Source: Piper betle (taxonomy: Eukaryota > Streptophyta > Magnoliopsida > Piperales > Piperaceae). Taken from it: a stretch of 64,000 bases of DNA. Made by a program: the position numbers and the translations under genes. Of the stretch, positions 24,119-39,100 are shown piece by piece. The notes beneath the pieces were generated by a model. The model saw only the letters and a list, made by a program, of their open reading frames with translations, made no database searches and had not been told where the DNA came from. How positions within the stretch are numbered: position 1 is the first letter of the stretch; every line of letters begins with the position of its first letter. The stretch lies in the NCBI GenBank assembly GCA_033002965.1, contig JAURVB010014400.1:1-64000 (forward strand), in the 5' to 3' direction.

Positions 24119-27100
24119 ATGGCGGCGCTGAGGTCCGGCGCGCCCTCGCGTCTCCGCCAATTGCTGGCCGCCGATGGCTCCGCCGGCTGCCCGCTCAAAT
24201 TGGAATCCGGGGCTGTGAGTGTTTCGTTGCTTGTTATGATGATCTTGCTATTCGTTTTTACTTTTTTTTGTTGGAATTGATCAATGGTGGTCTAGCGGAG
24301 CTGTTCTTGGTGTAGTAATCGTGTTTGTTTGATGACTCTGCTATGCGTTTTGTTTTTTATGTTGGAATCGATCAATGGTGGTGTAGTTGGGGCATTGTCA
24401 ATGCTGGTGTGTTGGAATTTGGCCCTTGTTTGTGGATGTTGATCAAGGTTTGAGAAAATCATGTCAGCACTCATCCTTTTTTTCTTAAACTTTTTGGTTA
24501 ATTTTGATCCATGGTGGTATTAAGATTTTTCTGCGGTGAATTATTTATGGTGGTCTATTGAAATTGGCTCTTAATTGAACTTGTTCGTTGGGCTTGATAA
24601 AGGTCCGCATTGTATAGTTTAACTGTGTGCGGAACTGTCAATTAATTGTGCCTTGAAATTTGTCCCTTAATTGGACTTGTTTGAGGGTATTGATCAATCA
24701 TCAAGCTGTGAGAAAATCGTGGCTTTACTCAGGTTGTTTTTTTAAAAAGTTTTTGGTTAATTTTGATCAATGGTGATATGTTACACTATTTCTGCGGTGA
24801 ATTATTAATGGTGTTCTGTTGAAATTGGCTCTTATCTGGACTTTTTCGTTGGAGTTGATCAATGCATGAGCTATATAATTTGTGATTTTCCGTGTGCATT
24901 TCTTTTGTTCTTTTTTAATTGAATCTGATCGATGGTGGTATAGTTGAACTGTTTTTTGTGGGGACTTGGCAATGGTGGTGTCTTGAAGTTGGCCCTCAAT
25001 TAGATTGTTCGTTATTGATCAAGATGTGAGAAAATGAGAAAATCGTGTTGGTTGTTGCTTATGTATTTGGTTTTTTATTTTTACTTTTAATTAACTTGAT
25101 CAATGGTGGTATCTTGAACTGTTTATTCGGTAATTATCAATGGCTGCGTGTTGACATTGGCTCTTGATTGAACTTGTTTGTTGTACTTGTTCAATGGGCG
25201 AGTTGTATTATTTGTCACTTGCAGTGTGTGGTGCTTTTTTTTTGTTTTGTATTTATTGAATTTGATTGATGCTTGTATGTTTTTGTGGGGAATTATTAAT
25301 GCTTTGTGCTGAAATTGGCTCTTAACTGAACTTGTTTCTTGGGATTGATTAAGCAGGGATATAAGTATTATATGCTACTGGTGTGCTGCTTTTTTTAATA
25401 AAAATTAATCACTTTTGGTGTGTTAAGCTGTTTTTGTGTTGAAGTAACAATGGTGCTGTGTTGATATTGGCCCTCAAGTGGACTTTCTTATTGGAATTGA
25501 TCAAGCTGAGGGTTTGATAAATTATGCTATCTTGAGCTGATTTGTGTTGAACCATCAATGGTGGTGTGCTGAAATTGGCCCTTATGGATTTTGTTTATTG
25601 GACTTGATCAAGCTGTGAGTGAGTGACGGGGTTTGATTATATGTGTTATGTTGAACTATTGTGTTAAGCTATCAATGGTGGTATGTTGAAACTGGCCCTC
25701 AATTGAGTTGTTTTTTGGACTTGGTCCACTGCTGTATGTGTATCTTTTGGTTAATTGAACTTGTTTATTGAACTTGATCATTGGTTTTTGTTGAATTTGG
25801 CCCTCATCGATGTTGGACTTAGTCCAGCTGTGAGTGACCAATTTGATGAATGGTGCCACTTTGAACGTGCCACTTTGAACTTGTGTGTTCAGTATTAAAG
25901 CTTTTATCTGGGTTGATGGATGTACATTTGTATGATAATGTTCTGTGGCATCATCTGAGAACTTTTTGCTTTGTAGAGATTAAATTTCATTTAAGGGTTG
26001 AAAGTAGATTCAGTGTCAGTCATTGTTTTCTTTTGGTGATTTAAGTGCTTTTGTTGATTGCGTTAACCATAAAGATGTGTATTAGTAAAAAACCTATATG
26101 TTCAAGTATTATTGCAAAAAAAGACTTTATCTACCTTTATATGTGATAAAAATATGTGATGATGTGGAATTCATTAGCTTTCTATCCTTTAAAAAATAGT
26201 GTTGAAACACAATTTCATTTGCTGCAGCCTCCGGAAGTTAAAAATTTCATTGACAAGGTGATCAAGAGCCCATTTCAAGATATAGCAATACCTCTTTCAG
26301 GGTTTAGATGGGAGTACACCAAGGTGCCCAGATGCCGATATTTTTGACTTACTGCTTTCCAAGCAGCTATGCATTTTTCTTATCCTGAATTCTCTCTATT
26401 TTTCAGTGCAATGTTCGTCATTGGGAAGCCTTGTTTAGGCATTTTGGCACCTACTTTAAGGCATATGTTTCATGTAGAAAGGAACTTCTTTTGTTGGATA
26501 TTATGTCAGACAACAGTGGTTCTTTTCCAAAGCATGCCGTATTGCAAATATTAAGGGTGACACAAGTCATATTGGAAAATTGTCGGGGGAAGAGCTCATT
26601 TAGTGGTCTGGAGGTGTGGTTATTTTCCATTTTTTGATATTGTTAACAGTATAAAATATGCGAACAATTCAGTTGCAAATTTTTGAGTTTCAAATGGGAC
26701 TACATAATGGTTATACCCGTAAAGAATCCTCTAAACAATGTAGCTGTAGCAATTAGTCCTCATGATTTCAAAATTTTCCTTCTTTGCCTCAATAATGTAA
26801 ACGTAATGTTCTTTACATGTATTTCTTTGTATCCCTTGATGATCTTTTGGTTATTCTGTAACAGCATTTTAAAGTATTGCTTTCATCTACGGACCCAGAA
26901 ATTGTCATAGCCACTCTAGAGACTCTTTCGGCACTGGTGAAAATAAATCCATCGAAGCTGCCCGTGAGTGGGAAATTAATTAGCTGTGGCTCATTGAACA
27001 GCCAACTTCTCTCTCTGGCACAGGGATGGGGAAGCAAGGAAGAAGGGTTAGGTTTATATACTTGTGTGGTGGCATACGAGAAAAGCCAGGAGGAGCACTT

Positions 27101-30100
27101 GTCTCTATTTTCATCTGACCTACAAGATAGTTCCTACAAATCACAATTGCGGCTTGGGTCTACCCTCCATTTTGAATTCTATACCGAGAATGTGAAGGAT
27201 AGAGCGAGTAATTCTTCCACAGTTGCAGATTATACACATACCAGATGCCCATTTGCAAGTGGCAGATGATTTGACTCTTGTAAACCAACTTGTTTGTGAA
27301 TTTGATGTGCCCCAAGAGTGTAGGTTCTGCTTGCTTACTCGTATTAGGTATGCTTGTTCATTCAGGTCACCTAAAACTTTCAGACTCTATAGCAGAATCT
27401 CCCTTCTTGCTTTTATCGTGTTGGTTCAATCTAATGATGCTACAGGATGAACTGGTGTCCTTTTTTGCAAATGAACCTGAGTACAACAATGAACTAATTC
27501 AGCTTGTACAGACTGAAGAAACTATTCCAGGAACAGTACGAACTTTGGCTATGCTTGCTCTGGGAGCTCAAATAGCTGCTTGTGCATCATCTCATGAGCG
27601 GGCTCGGATATTAACTGGAACCGGCATTATATCTGTCAGTGGAAACCAGATTGTTTTATCAAATGTTCTCGAAAGAGCTATGCATTTGTTAAACGAAAAT
27701 TCAAGTGACCTATCTTCTCTTTCGTTTGTGGAAGCTCTCTTGCAATTCCACTTGCTTCATGTTATCTCCTCTATGAGGGCAGACAGTGCCTTTAGTGGAT
27801 CAGGAATGATTCCTACACTCTTACCCCTCCTGCAGGATGCTAACTCAACTCATATGGGTCTTGTATGTGCTGCCATCAAAACACTCCAAAAGCTGATGGA
27901 CTACAGCAGTGGTGCTGTATCCTTGTTCAAAGATCTTGGAGGAATTGAGCTTCTGACTCGCAGACTGAAAACAGAAGTTGATCGGATAAACTGTGGGGAT
28001 AATGATCTTATGCTCATTGGGGATTTCTCAAAAATTGGCAATACTCTGTATGCACACAGAAGGGTTGTGAAATCTTTGCTGAAAACACTGGGATCTGCTG
28101 CATATTCTCCGGCAAATCCTGGAAATGCAACCACTAACACTGACAACTGCTTGATTTCTCTATTATCAGCTATATTTTGCAATGCTAACAAATTTGGTGG
28201 TGGCATATATTTCTCAGCAGTGAACATAATGAGTGACATAATTCATAAGGATCCTACATGCTTCTCTGTTTTGCATGAGATGGGTCTTTTTGATGCTTTT
28301 TTGTCTTCTGTAAAAGCTGGTATCCTCCCTTCGTCTAAAGTTCTTAGATCTATACCAAGTGGGCTTGGTGCCATATGCCTAAATGCGAAAGGTTTGTCGG
28401 CCGTGAAGGAAACTGCTGCACTCAGATTTATGGTTGACGCTTTTACCAGCAAGAAATACATGGTTGCAATGAATGAAGGTGTTAGCTCTCTTGCAAAGTC
28501 TTTAGAGGAGCTTCTGCGACATGTATCTTCTTTAAGGAGTCTTGGTGTTGATATAATCATTGAGATTGTGGGAAAACTTGCCTTGATGGGTGAAATAACT
28601 TCTTGTGAGTGCTCTATGAATGTGGATGGAGATAGTACAAAGCGTAACCAGCTCAGGTGACAGTTTGTTTGTTTCTGGAGATCCCACATTGGGTGGCATC
28701 AGTAATGTACGTTTTTTTCTACTTTGCATTTTCCATTTGTTAGTTCTTCTGCATCGAATCATGGACAACTATGAAACTTGCCGTGATATTTGTCGAGAAA
28801 AAAGGTATAGAGGCTTTGATGAAGCTGCTTCTTCAAATAAGCATTGTTCAATCATCTGAAGGGATGTCTATTGCTATATATGGCAATTTAGTTTTTAGAA
28901 ATTTCGCTCAACACCATTCTGGTCAACTTGCGCAAACTTTCTGTTCTTCACTGCATGAACATTTGAAGAATGCTTTGACTGGAATAACTTCTGTGGGAAG
29001 TTCCTTCTTACTAACTCCTGGCTCCATCCCAGATAGTGGGATTTTCTCATCCCTCTTTATTGTTGAATTTCTTCTGTTCATTGCTGCAGCAAGAGATGGA
29101 CGATGGGTAACTGCATTAGTTTCTGAGTTTGGTGGTGGAAGCCAAGAAGTTCTTATTGCCCTCGGGCGCATCCACCGGGAAATTCTTTGGCAGATCTCAC
29201 TGTTAGATGATTTAAAGGTCGAGACAAGAAATAATGGTTCTTCTACTTCAGGTGTTTCACGAAGATTGGAAACAAGTGCTGCCAATGAGCCAGAAGATCA
29301 TAGTGGTAACTCATTCTGGCAATTGGTCGATCCTCTTATGAGAAGAAGATCCTTGAGTTGGAATGTGGAATCACAACTTTTAGGTCTCACCAACTCATAT
29401 CGTGATCTTGGTCATGGAAGTGGTTTCCATCAGCGGATGGGTTTTGAAGGAGCATCAAGGTTAACCCCTGCATCTTCTCTGTGTACCAGTTCAGAGGATG
29501 ATGAGACGTCTAGTAAAACAGAAAATGACCAACATAGATTGCATTATTTTTCTTGCTGTGATATGTTGAGGAGGCTTTCTTCCCATATAAGTAGTCTCTT
29601 TTTAGAGTTGGGCAAAGTATCACTGCTTCCACCAAGGCGTCGAAATGAGCTCTTTAACCTATCTCCCTCTACCAGAGCTGTCGTTTCCACAATTTCGTCT
29701 ATTGTGTTAGAACACTTGAATTTTGTTGGAGTTGCTGATCCATCCAATTTGGAAGGTGTGATATCAACGAAATGCCGTTTTTTGGGTAAAATTGTTGGTT
29801 TTGTTGATAGCATTCTATCAAAAAGGCAAGATTCTTGTAACCCAATTTTGATAAATTGCTTCTATGGCCATGGAGTTGTTCAGACGATCTTGACCACCTT
29901 TGAAGCTACCAGTCAGTTGCTCTTTGCTGTTAGGAGGGGGCCTGCTTCTGCTATAGACACTGAAAGGAGAGGTCTAACGGGAAGCAAAGAAAATGAAAGC
30001 AATAATTCATGGATATATGGTCCCTTGGCTAGCTATGGGAAACTTTTGGATCACCTTGTGACATCGTCCTTCATAATTTCACCCTCCACAAAGCATTTGC

Positions 30101-33100
30101 TTTCACAACCTCTGTTTACTGCTAATATTCCATATCCTCGTGAGCCAGAAGCATTTGTTAAAGGACTTCAATCTAAGGTTCTTAAGGCGGTTCTTCCTAT
30201 CTGGACACATCCTCAGTTTAATGAGTGCAGTTGTGATTTTATAATAGTAATTCTTTCTATCATGCGGCATATATACACTGGTGTTGACGTGAAGAATGTT
30301 AATGCTAGTAGTGGGGCTCAATTGCATAGCCTTCCTGTAGATGAATCTGCAATTTCTTTGATTGTCGAGATGGGGTTTTCCAGATCAAGGGCTGAAGAAG
30401 CACTTAGGCAAGTGGGATCTAACAGTGTTGAGTTGGCCATGGAGTGGCTATTCTCACATCCAGAAGAAACTCAAGAAGATGATGAGCTTACCCGTGCCCT
30501 TGCTTTGTCTCTGGGTAGTTCTGAATTATCCATGGAGGGTGATTCTGCTGCTGTCCCTGACAATATAGAGCAGGAAGATGAAGTGGTTCAACTTCCTTCA
30601 GTGGGCGAAATGCTACCTACATTTATTAAGCTTTTGCAATTGGAGAAGCCACTAGCATTTCCTGTTCGAGATTTTCTTCTTCTGATTTGCTCTCAAAATA
30701 ATGGTAATTGTTGTACCAAGGTGGTTATGTCTATTCTTGATCACCTGCAACTGTCTGGTGGCAATCATGTTTTACTGTCTGCTCTCTTTCTTGTCCTTGC
30801 CTTGCTGCTACATGAAGATAGAGCAGCGAGAGAAGTTGCCCAGAAAGGTGGATTGGTAAGAATTGCTTTGGAAGTTCTTTCTCAATGGGACACTGGTTCG
30901 TGTAAAGCTGAAGTGCCAAAATGGGTAACAACAGCTTTTCTTGCAATTGACCAGATGTTATTGGTTGACCCAAATCAGGGTTCTGAAATTTCTTCTGCTG
31001 AGCAGTTGGAAAAGGACAATAATGCAAAACAAACACCACTGGTTCCTGATAAGAAATCAGATAGTTTGCAATCTTTACTGGCCTTCAATTCATGTTGTGT
31101 TGATTTATCTCAACGGAAAAGGCTCATTGAGATCTTATGTCGGTGTATCCAATGTCAACTTCCTTCTGAGACCATGCACGTGGTGCTTCAATTATGTGCA
31201 ACTCTTACCAAAGTCCATTCTATTGCAATCACTTTCCTTGAGGAAGGAGGCTTGCATTCTTTGTTATCTTTGCCCACTAGAAGCTTAGTTGGGGGTCTTG
31301 ATAATGTTGCTGCCACAATAGTTAGGCATATTCTTGAGGATCCACAAACTCTTCAGCATGCCATGGAGACAGAGATTAGACATAGCATGCCTGGAGCTAC
31401 GAACATACACTCAAATAGAAGGATTACACCAAGACTTTTTCTTCAAAATTTATCCACCGTTGTCTTGCGGGATCCTGAAATCTTCATGTTAGCTGCAAAG
31501 ACATTATGTCAGGTCGAGATGGTTGGAGAACGACCACATATAGTTTTATGTCAGGGCTATGAGAAAGAAAAAAAGGGCGGTGAGAATGACAAAGACAAGC
31601 AGTCTGGTGCTGTTGATAAAAATGTTTCTGGCAAACAATTTGATTCACATGCTAAAGGTTTAAAAGTTCATAGGAAGCCGCCACACAGTTTTGTAAGTGT
31701 TATTGAGTATCTTTTGGACATGATTATGACTTTTATACCTCCTCAAAAAGTTAGTAGTCCAATTTCTGGATCCTCTCCTACTTTGCCGTTGGCAGACGTG
31801 GAAATTGATGGAACAACATCAAGCAAGGCCAAGGGGAAAGCTGTTGCTGGTGTATCCGAAGAGAAAACTTCAGGGTTTCAGGATGCTTCAGCTACTCTTG
31901 CTAAGACTGTTTTTGTTTTGAAGCTATTGACTGAAATAGTTTTGACATATGCCTCTTCGATTTATATTCTGCTTAAAAAAGACACAGAAATTAGTAGCGG
32001 TTGTGGATCAATTCAGTGTAATTACAGTGTAAATGGTGGTGGAAGAAATGGAATATTTCATCATGTTATTCACAAGTTTCTTGCATATCCTATCAGCTAC
32101 AAGAAAGGAGGCAGTGAAAAATTGGAAGGCGACTGGAGGCACAAATTAGCATCTAGGACACGCCAATTGTTAGTGGCCTGTTCTATCCGTTCTGCAGAGA
32201 GTCGCAGAAGAATCTTATTTGAGATCAACAGTGTCTGCAGCGAATTGGTTGAGTCAACTGATGGGTGCATGGTTCCACGTTGCAATCTTAATGCTTATAT
32301 TGATCTGCTAAATGATATCTTGGCCGGACGGACACCCACTGGATCTTGTGTATCTGCAGAAGCTTCATCTACTTTCATTGATGTTGGGTTGGTCCGCTCC
32401 TTGACTAATATCCTTAAAATTTTGGATTTAGATCGCTTTGATTCTGCTGAAATTGCGAATGGAATTGTCAAGGCTCTGGAATCTGTTACAAAGGAGCATG
32501 TCCGTGTTGCAAATAATTCTTCTTCAAAGGAACAAAGTTTTTTGAATACTAATTCTGATGAAAATCAATCCACAAGAACAGATAATGCTGATGGTAGAAA
32601 TAGGTTACCGGTCATGGAAACAGTTCCACAACCAGGTCAGGCTACACTTGTTCCGGATTCCATTCAGGCATCAGGAATTTCTCCCTCTAGTTCCAGTGAA
32701 ATGGTCCGTGACCAAGGTTTGGACGGCAATGGAGATGACTCTATTCATGAAATTCCTGACGCGCATGGAGGTCTGGAAAATGGAAGCATTGGAATAACTA
32801 TTGATGTTGCTCTCGATTCACTTGCGAATTCGGATGCAGATGATGATGAGGAAATGGCAGGAGAAGTGGGAGATCATGGAGATGAAGATGATGAACATAA
32901 TAATATGGAGGAGGATGTAATCCATCATATGGCGCATCCAGATACCGATCAAGATGATCATGAGATTGATGAGGATGATTTTGACGATGATCTATTGGAG
33001 ATAGAAAATGAGGATGATGATAATGGAGTCATTCTCAGATTGGAGGAAAACATAAATGGAATTAATGTGCATGATCAAATTGAGGCCTTGGGACGAGATA

Positions 33101-36100
33101 ATAGTTTGTCTAATGAAACCCTTGGTGTTATTCCCTTGGAAGTGTTTGGATCTCGCCAACGAGGGCGGACAACATCCATCTATAATCTTCTTGAGAGAAG
33201 TGGGGACCATGGGACTCCCCTTCAACATCCACTTTTGGTTGATCCATCTTCGTCCCGTCCAGTTACACGGAGGCAATCAGGTACATTAGTGTGCTTATTT
33301 TTTTTGATGCATATGTGAACCTGCCTGTGGGAAATTAAATGTGAATGACCTATTGACTATGGTTTTTTCTTGGCAGATACTGCAGTTGGTGGTTTATCTG
33401 CTAGAGGCTTATCACGATTGGATGCTATATTCCAGTCATTAAGGAATGGACAGCATGGGCATCAATATAATATGTGGCCACATGAGAGCCAGCCCCATAG
33501 GAATGGACCTAGTGGGGCTGTTATACCACGGGGTTTTGAGGAGCTTCTTGTGTCACAACTAAGGCAACCCACCAAACAGCAAGCGTTTGATCAAAACACA
33601 ACACTGCAACAAGATAATGATGATTCTAAACAAATTCAAAAGCCGATGGAAATAACTTCCGAGGCCAATGTTAACAATGAAAATATTAACATTGTCTTTT
33701 ATGATGAGGGTTCAGAAAGAGCTGGCATCAATGCCACAGTGCCAAGTGAGAATGACTTGCAATTAGAACATGGTGATGCAGCAATACTTGGTGTGCAAAT
33801 GGTGAGACAAGAAAGTGATGGGAGAGGTGTTACTTCAGGGGAGAGCCTGCATAGTCGGGAAGTGGAGATCAGAATTGCAGACGGGCATGATGACAGAGGA
33901 GAAGGACAAGAGCCTCCTGAGAGACTACGAATGGTCACTCCTTCCCATGAAGCTGCCATTCCAGCTACTGGACAAGAAGCTTCACTTCTTCAAAATGATC
34001 GTGAAGCACTTCCACAGTCTAGTGCTGAACAAAATCAAAATATGGGTATAGGCGCAGGTTTGGAGCAGCGAAGGGAAGTTGAGGCAAGCTTTATTGACCC
34101 AGCATTTTTTGAGTCTCCTGAGAGAGTAACAACGGTCACTCCTTCCCATGGAGCTACCATTCCAGCTACTGAACAAGATGCTACACTTCTTCAAATTGAT
34201 GGGGAAGCACTTCCACTGTCAGATCTTGAAGAAAATCAAAACATGGATTCAGGCACAGATGTGGAGCGGCCAAGGGAAGTTGTGGCAGGCTCTATTGACC
34301 CTACATTTCTTGAAGCTCTTCCTGAGGAATTGCGGGCAGAAGTTCTCTCTGGTCAGCAAAATCAAGTGACACATCCATCAAATGAACAAACTCAGGATGC
34401 TGGGGAAATTGATCTCGAATTTCTGGCAGCTCTACCTCCTGATATTCGTGATGAAGTTCTTGCTCAGCAACAAGCTCAAAGGCGCAACCTGTCACAAGAG
34501 CTGGAAGGGCAACCTGTAGATATGGATACGGTTTCCATAATTGCCACGTTCCCCTCTGATTTAAGGGAAGAGGTAATTTATATCTGTATCTTGTTAGTAG
34601 AATCACTCAAATTTTTGTATGTTGGTTACTTAAAATGTGCACTTATTGCATATGCAGGTTCTGCTAACATCTTCTGATGCTGTTTTGGCAAATTTGTCCC
34701 CTGCGCTAGTTGCAGAGGCAAACATGTTACGTGAGAGGTTTTCTCATAGATATAGTCGTAATTTTCTTGGATTCCATCCAAGGAACAGGCGGGGAGGGTC
34801 TTCTAGACAGGTTGATGGTGTTGGTTCTAATGGTGAGAGAGCTGTAGGATCTATTGGCCCTCGCAGGATTGGAGGGAAGATTATTGAAGCTGACGGCGCT
34901 CCCTTAGTCGATCAAGAAGCATTAAAAGCCATGATTAGGCTGTTTCGAGTTGTGCAGGTTATCATCTTTTATTATACTTTTTTCCTTCTATTACTTTCTT
35001 GACTTTATTTGTAACCGCTTCTGTGTGCTTTGCAGCCTCTTTATAAGGGTCAACTGCAGAGACTTCTATTGAACCTCTGTTTTCATTCTGAAACTAGAAC
35101 TGCCCTAGCTCAGATTCTGATGGGCATGCTCATGCTTGATATACAATGGCCACTAAAGGACATAGATGGTTTGTCAAGAGTCACCATATAGACTTTATGC
35201 TTGTCAAAGTCATGTTACGTACTCGCAGCCAAAATATTCAAATGGTGGGTAGTCATTTGTTTTCCCGGCTAGCACATCACTGCAGCTGTAGTGAAATTTT
35301 GTAGTTTGTCACGAGGAAACTTCTGCACAATTAACTACTATGTGCTTCATTGATTTCCCTAGATATTTTGTCTTGACCAGTGTAATTTTTTCTAGCCTAG
35401 ACCAGTGTGCATTGTAGCTTTGTCCATTTTATAGGAAAAGATTGATGTATTGGTTGGCTGGAACAACTATGATTCGGACCTGTTCAGTTCACAACAATTT
35501 TCCTTATGTTCAATTTTAATAAATTGTCTTAGCTGTCGTCGTCGTCATCATGATCTGGTGTTTTTTTACTAGTATCTATTAAAAAAGTAAGATGTTTCAT
35601 TTTGAATCGAATATTCATATTAATTGATAGCACAAGCGTTTTATGTGACCCTTCTAATCATGAATCTTAGATTAAAATGACATCTCACATGTGGAAATTT
35701 GCTCTTTGCCAGGGTTGCCGCCTCTTGTGTCTAGACGGATTTTGGAAACTCTTACTTACTTGGCTAGAAACCATCCATATGTGGCTAAGCTTATGCTGCA
35801 TCAAGAGTTGCCCAGGCTACATGCACATAATTCAAAAATTTCTGATCAAACTTCTGGAAAGGCTGTAATGATTATTGAAGAAGGCAAAAATAATGACAAA
35901 GATTATGCTGTAGTTTTGCTTTTGGGCCTTTTGAACTTGCCTCTATATTTACTGAGTACTGCTCATCTTGAACAGGTGTCTATCATGCACGTTTTAGTTT
36001 ACATTCCTTGGCCGTGTGCCTTTAACTTATCTGCCTTTTTTTGTATAACTATTGTTTTTGCATTCTTTCTTTTTGTTAGCTCCTCGGTTTACTGGATGTT

Positions 36101-39100
36101 GTCATTGATAATGTGGGTGATAACTCTAGACAAAGTAAGCAGTCTTTTTCATCCGAGGAACCTTCCGCTTCTCAAAGCTCTGCCCAATTAGATAGTGAGG
36201 CATCAAAGCCTGCCATTGAGCCTTCAGTTTCATCTGTGAACAGCAAAACAGTTACGTCTTCCATACTTTGCAGCTTGCCAGATTTGGAGCTTCGCCTTTT
36301 ATGCTCTTTGTTGGCCCGTGATGGGTATGATTTCATGCTGTAGCATTTTTTTCCCATTGGTCTCTCAAAGAATTCCGACCAACATATGTGATAGTCATAG
36401 TTAATTTATAGGTATAACTGAATATCATCATCATCTTGACCATATGGCAACATGGTTTTTGTGCCATTACTGGATTGCTTTTGCATTTTGATGACACAAG
36501 ACCATGCAGCAATCAGAGTGGGGAAGTTATTAGTTTTGGCATCATGAGATGATTTGAGTAATACTAAGTTCGATTTAATAATTGGTTTGGTCTCCTCTAT
36601 GGAGTATATACATTTTGTAAACTTTTAATTGCCTGTTCCTGTTTGTCAACAGAATGCTAGGCAAAAGTGGATTATGGCCTAACTTTCTCTAATTAAAAAA
36701 GATAGATATTCGTTATGAATTCTATTATGAATTCCCCAGATTCTGTGATAGAAAAGTGACTATGTTATTACCCTGGCTTGCAGTTTATCAGACAAAGCGT
36801 ACACTCTTGTGTCTAAGGTGCTAAACAAGCTGGTGGACATTTCTCCTATTTACTGCCATTTCTTCCTCACTGAGTTTGCAGAATCTGTACAAACTTTGAT
36901 GCGATCGGCAATGGATGAGTTGCACACGTATGAAAAAGTGGAAAAGTCGCCATCACCTCTGCATCAACATCTGGCATGGCAATATTAAGAGTCCTTCAGG
37001 CACTCAGCGTTCTTATCTCTTTGCTTCATGAGAAAGTGAAGAATCATGCTGCTGCTTTCCAACAAAGATTACAGTGTTGTATCTCAAGTCTTAGAAATCA
37101 ATTCAACTTTAGAGCCCTTGTGGATGGAGCTGAGCTCTTGCATAAGTAAAATAGAGAGCTCTTCTCGGTCTGTGTTAGAATTGTCTTCCACATCTGCAGT
37201 AGCTTCTGGATTGAGGAATATTTCAGTATCTCCTCTTCCAGAAGGACTCTGGATATCTTACCCTACATTGAGGCCTTCTTTTTGGTGTGTGAAAAGCTGC
37301 ATCCTGGAGAATCCAGATGTGGACATGATAACAGTGGTGGTGTACATGTTCAGGTTGAGGATACTAATACCAGTTGTAGTGTGCATAAGACATCATGTTT
37401 GCAGGCAAAAGTTGATGAAAAAGAAGTTGCTTTGGTTAAATTCTTGGAGAAGCACAGGAAGCTATTAAACGCTTTTATCCGTCAAAATCCTGGACTACTA
37501 GAGAAGTCATTCTCTGTTTTGTTACAGTTGCCACGTTTCATTGATTTTGATAACAAACGTGCACATTTCAAATCTAAAATAAAACATAAACATGATCATC
37601 ATCACAGCTCTCTTAGAATTTCAGTGAGGAGGGCATACATGTTGGAGGATTCATATAATCAACTTCGGCTACGTTCAACTCAAGAATTGAAGGGAAAATT
37701 AACTGTGAATTTTCAAGGGGAGGAAGGGATTGATGCAGGTGGGCTTACAAGAGAGTGGTATCAATTGTTGTCCAGGGTCATCTTTGACAAGGGAACCCTG
37801 CTTTTTACAACAGTGGGTAACGATTCCACTTTTCAGCCAAACCCTAATTCTTCTTATCAAACTGAGCATCTGTCCTATTTCAAGTTTGTTGGGAGGGTGG
37901 TGAGTGTTTTTCCCTCTATTTATCATTTCAAGAGGCTGGACACCTTGTCTAAACTCATTGTTCTGTGCAATTTCTAGGTTGGGAAAGCTCTTTTTGATGG
38001 GCAGCTTTTAGATGTACATTTTACACGTTCATTCTACAAGCACATTCTGGGCGTGAAGGTGACATACCATGACATTGAGGCTATTGAACCTGCTTACTTT
38101 AAAAATTTGAAATGGGTGCTTGAGGTGTGTGAAACTGTACCTCTTTGCTGTTTTAAGTGCAATATAGGTGTATAATTAATTTTTGAGTACTTTTGTTCTC
38201 AATTTGTAGAATGATATCAGCAATGTGTTAGACATGACTTTCACCTTGGATGCTGATGAAGAGAAGCTAATACTGTATGAAAAGACAGAGGTAGACGATG
38301 TCTAGTAATTAATTGCTGTTTTTATATGTTTGCATTTATATAACCTTTTTCTGAAATCAATCAGGTCACAGATTGTGAACTCATTCCTGGTGGGCGGAAT
38401 ATCAAGGTCACTGAAGAAAACAAGCATCAGTATGTTGACCTCCGTGCGGAGCATAGATTGACGACTGCCATCCGACCTCAAATAAATGCTTTCTTGGAAG
38501 GCTTCAATGAGTTGATCCCTCGGGAATTGATCTCAATATTCAATGACAGAGAGCTGGAATTATTGATTAGTGGACTTCCAGAGATTGACTGTGAGATTGC
38601 TCAACTTTTTACACACTAGTTATCTTGGTTGTTGGAGTGAATTTCTTACAAAATCTCCTTTTTCCCTTGAAGTGGATGACTTGCAGGCAAATACAGAATA
38701 TTCTGGATATACTGCTGCATCTCCTGTCGTTCAATGGCTTTGGGAAGTAGTACAAGGATTTAGCAAGGAAGATAAAGCTCGTCTTTTGCAATTTGTGACA
38801 GGAACTTCGAAGGTATTTTACCTTTCTTTTCTGTGTTTTTGTTTCGGAGATGGTATTTTACCTTTCTTTTACCTTTATTATCTAGCTGCGTGTAAATGTC
38901 TAGCTTTTCACTAGTTAGTGATAAGATGCAGAGTATCCAGTAATAAAACTTGTCTTTTTAATTTGGTTTTGTGACATTGATTTAATGTGGAAATAGTTTA
39001 ATTTGTTATATAAAATACATGTTTCAAAACGAAGCTGGGATAAGGCATAGGTGGTAGTGGTGATGATAATAATGATCAGAAGATGGAGGCTTCACTTCTT

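Noticed and set aside
28706..28742. Possible 37-base intron (gtacgttt...ttgttag) in UPL
   Set aside because: The reading [16 protein letters not shown] across it is conserved UPL sequence, so it is coding; the frame break lies further on, at about 28786.
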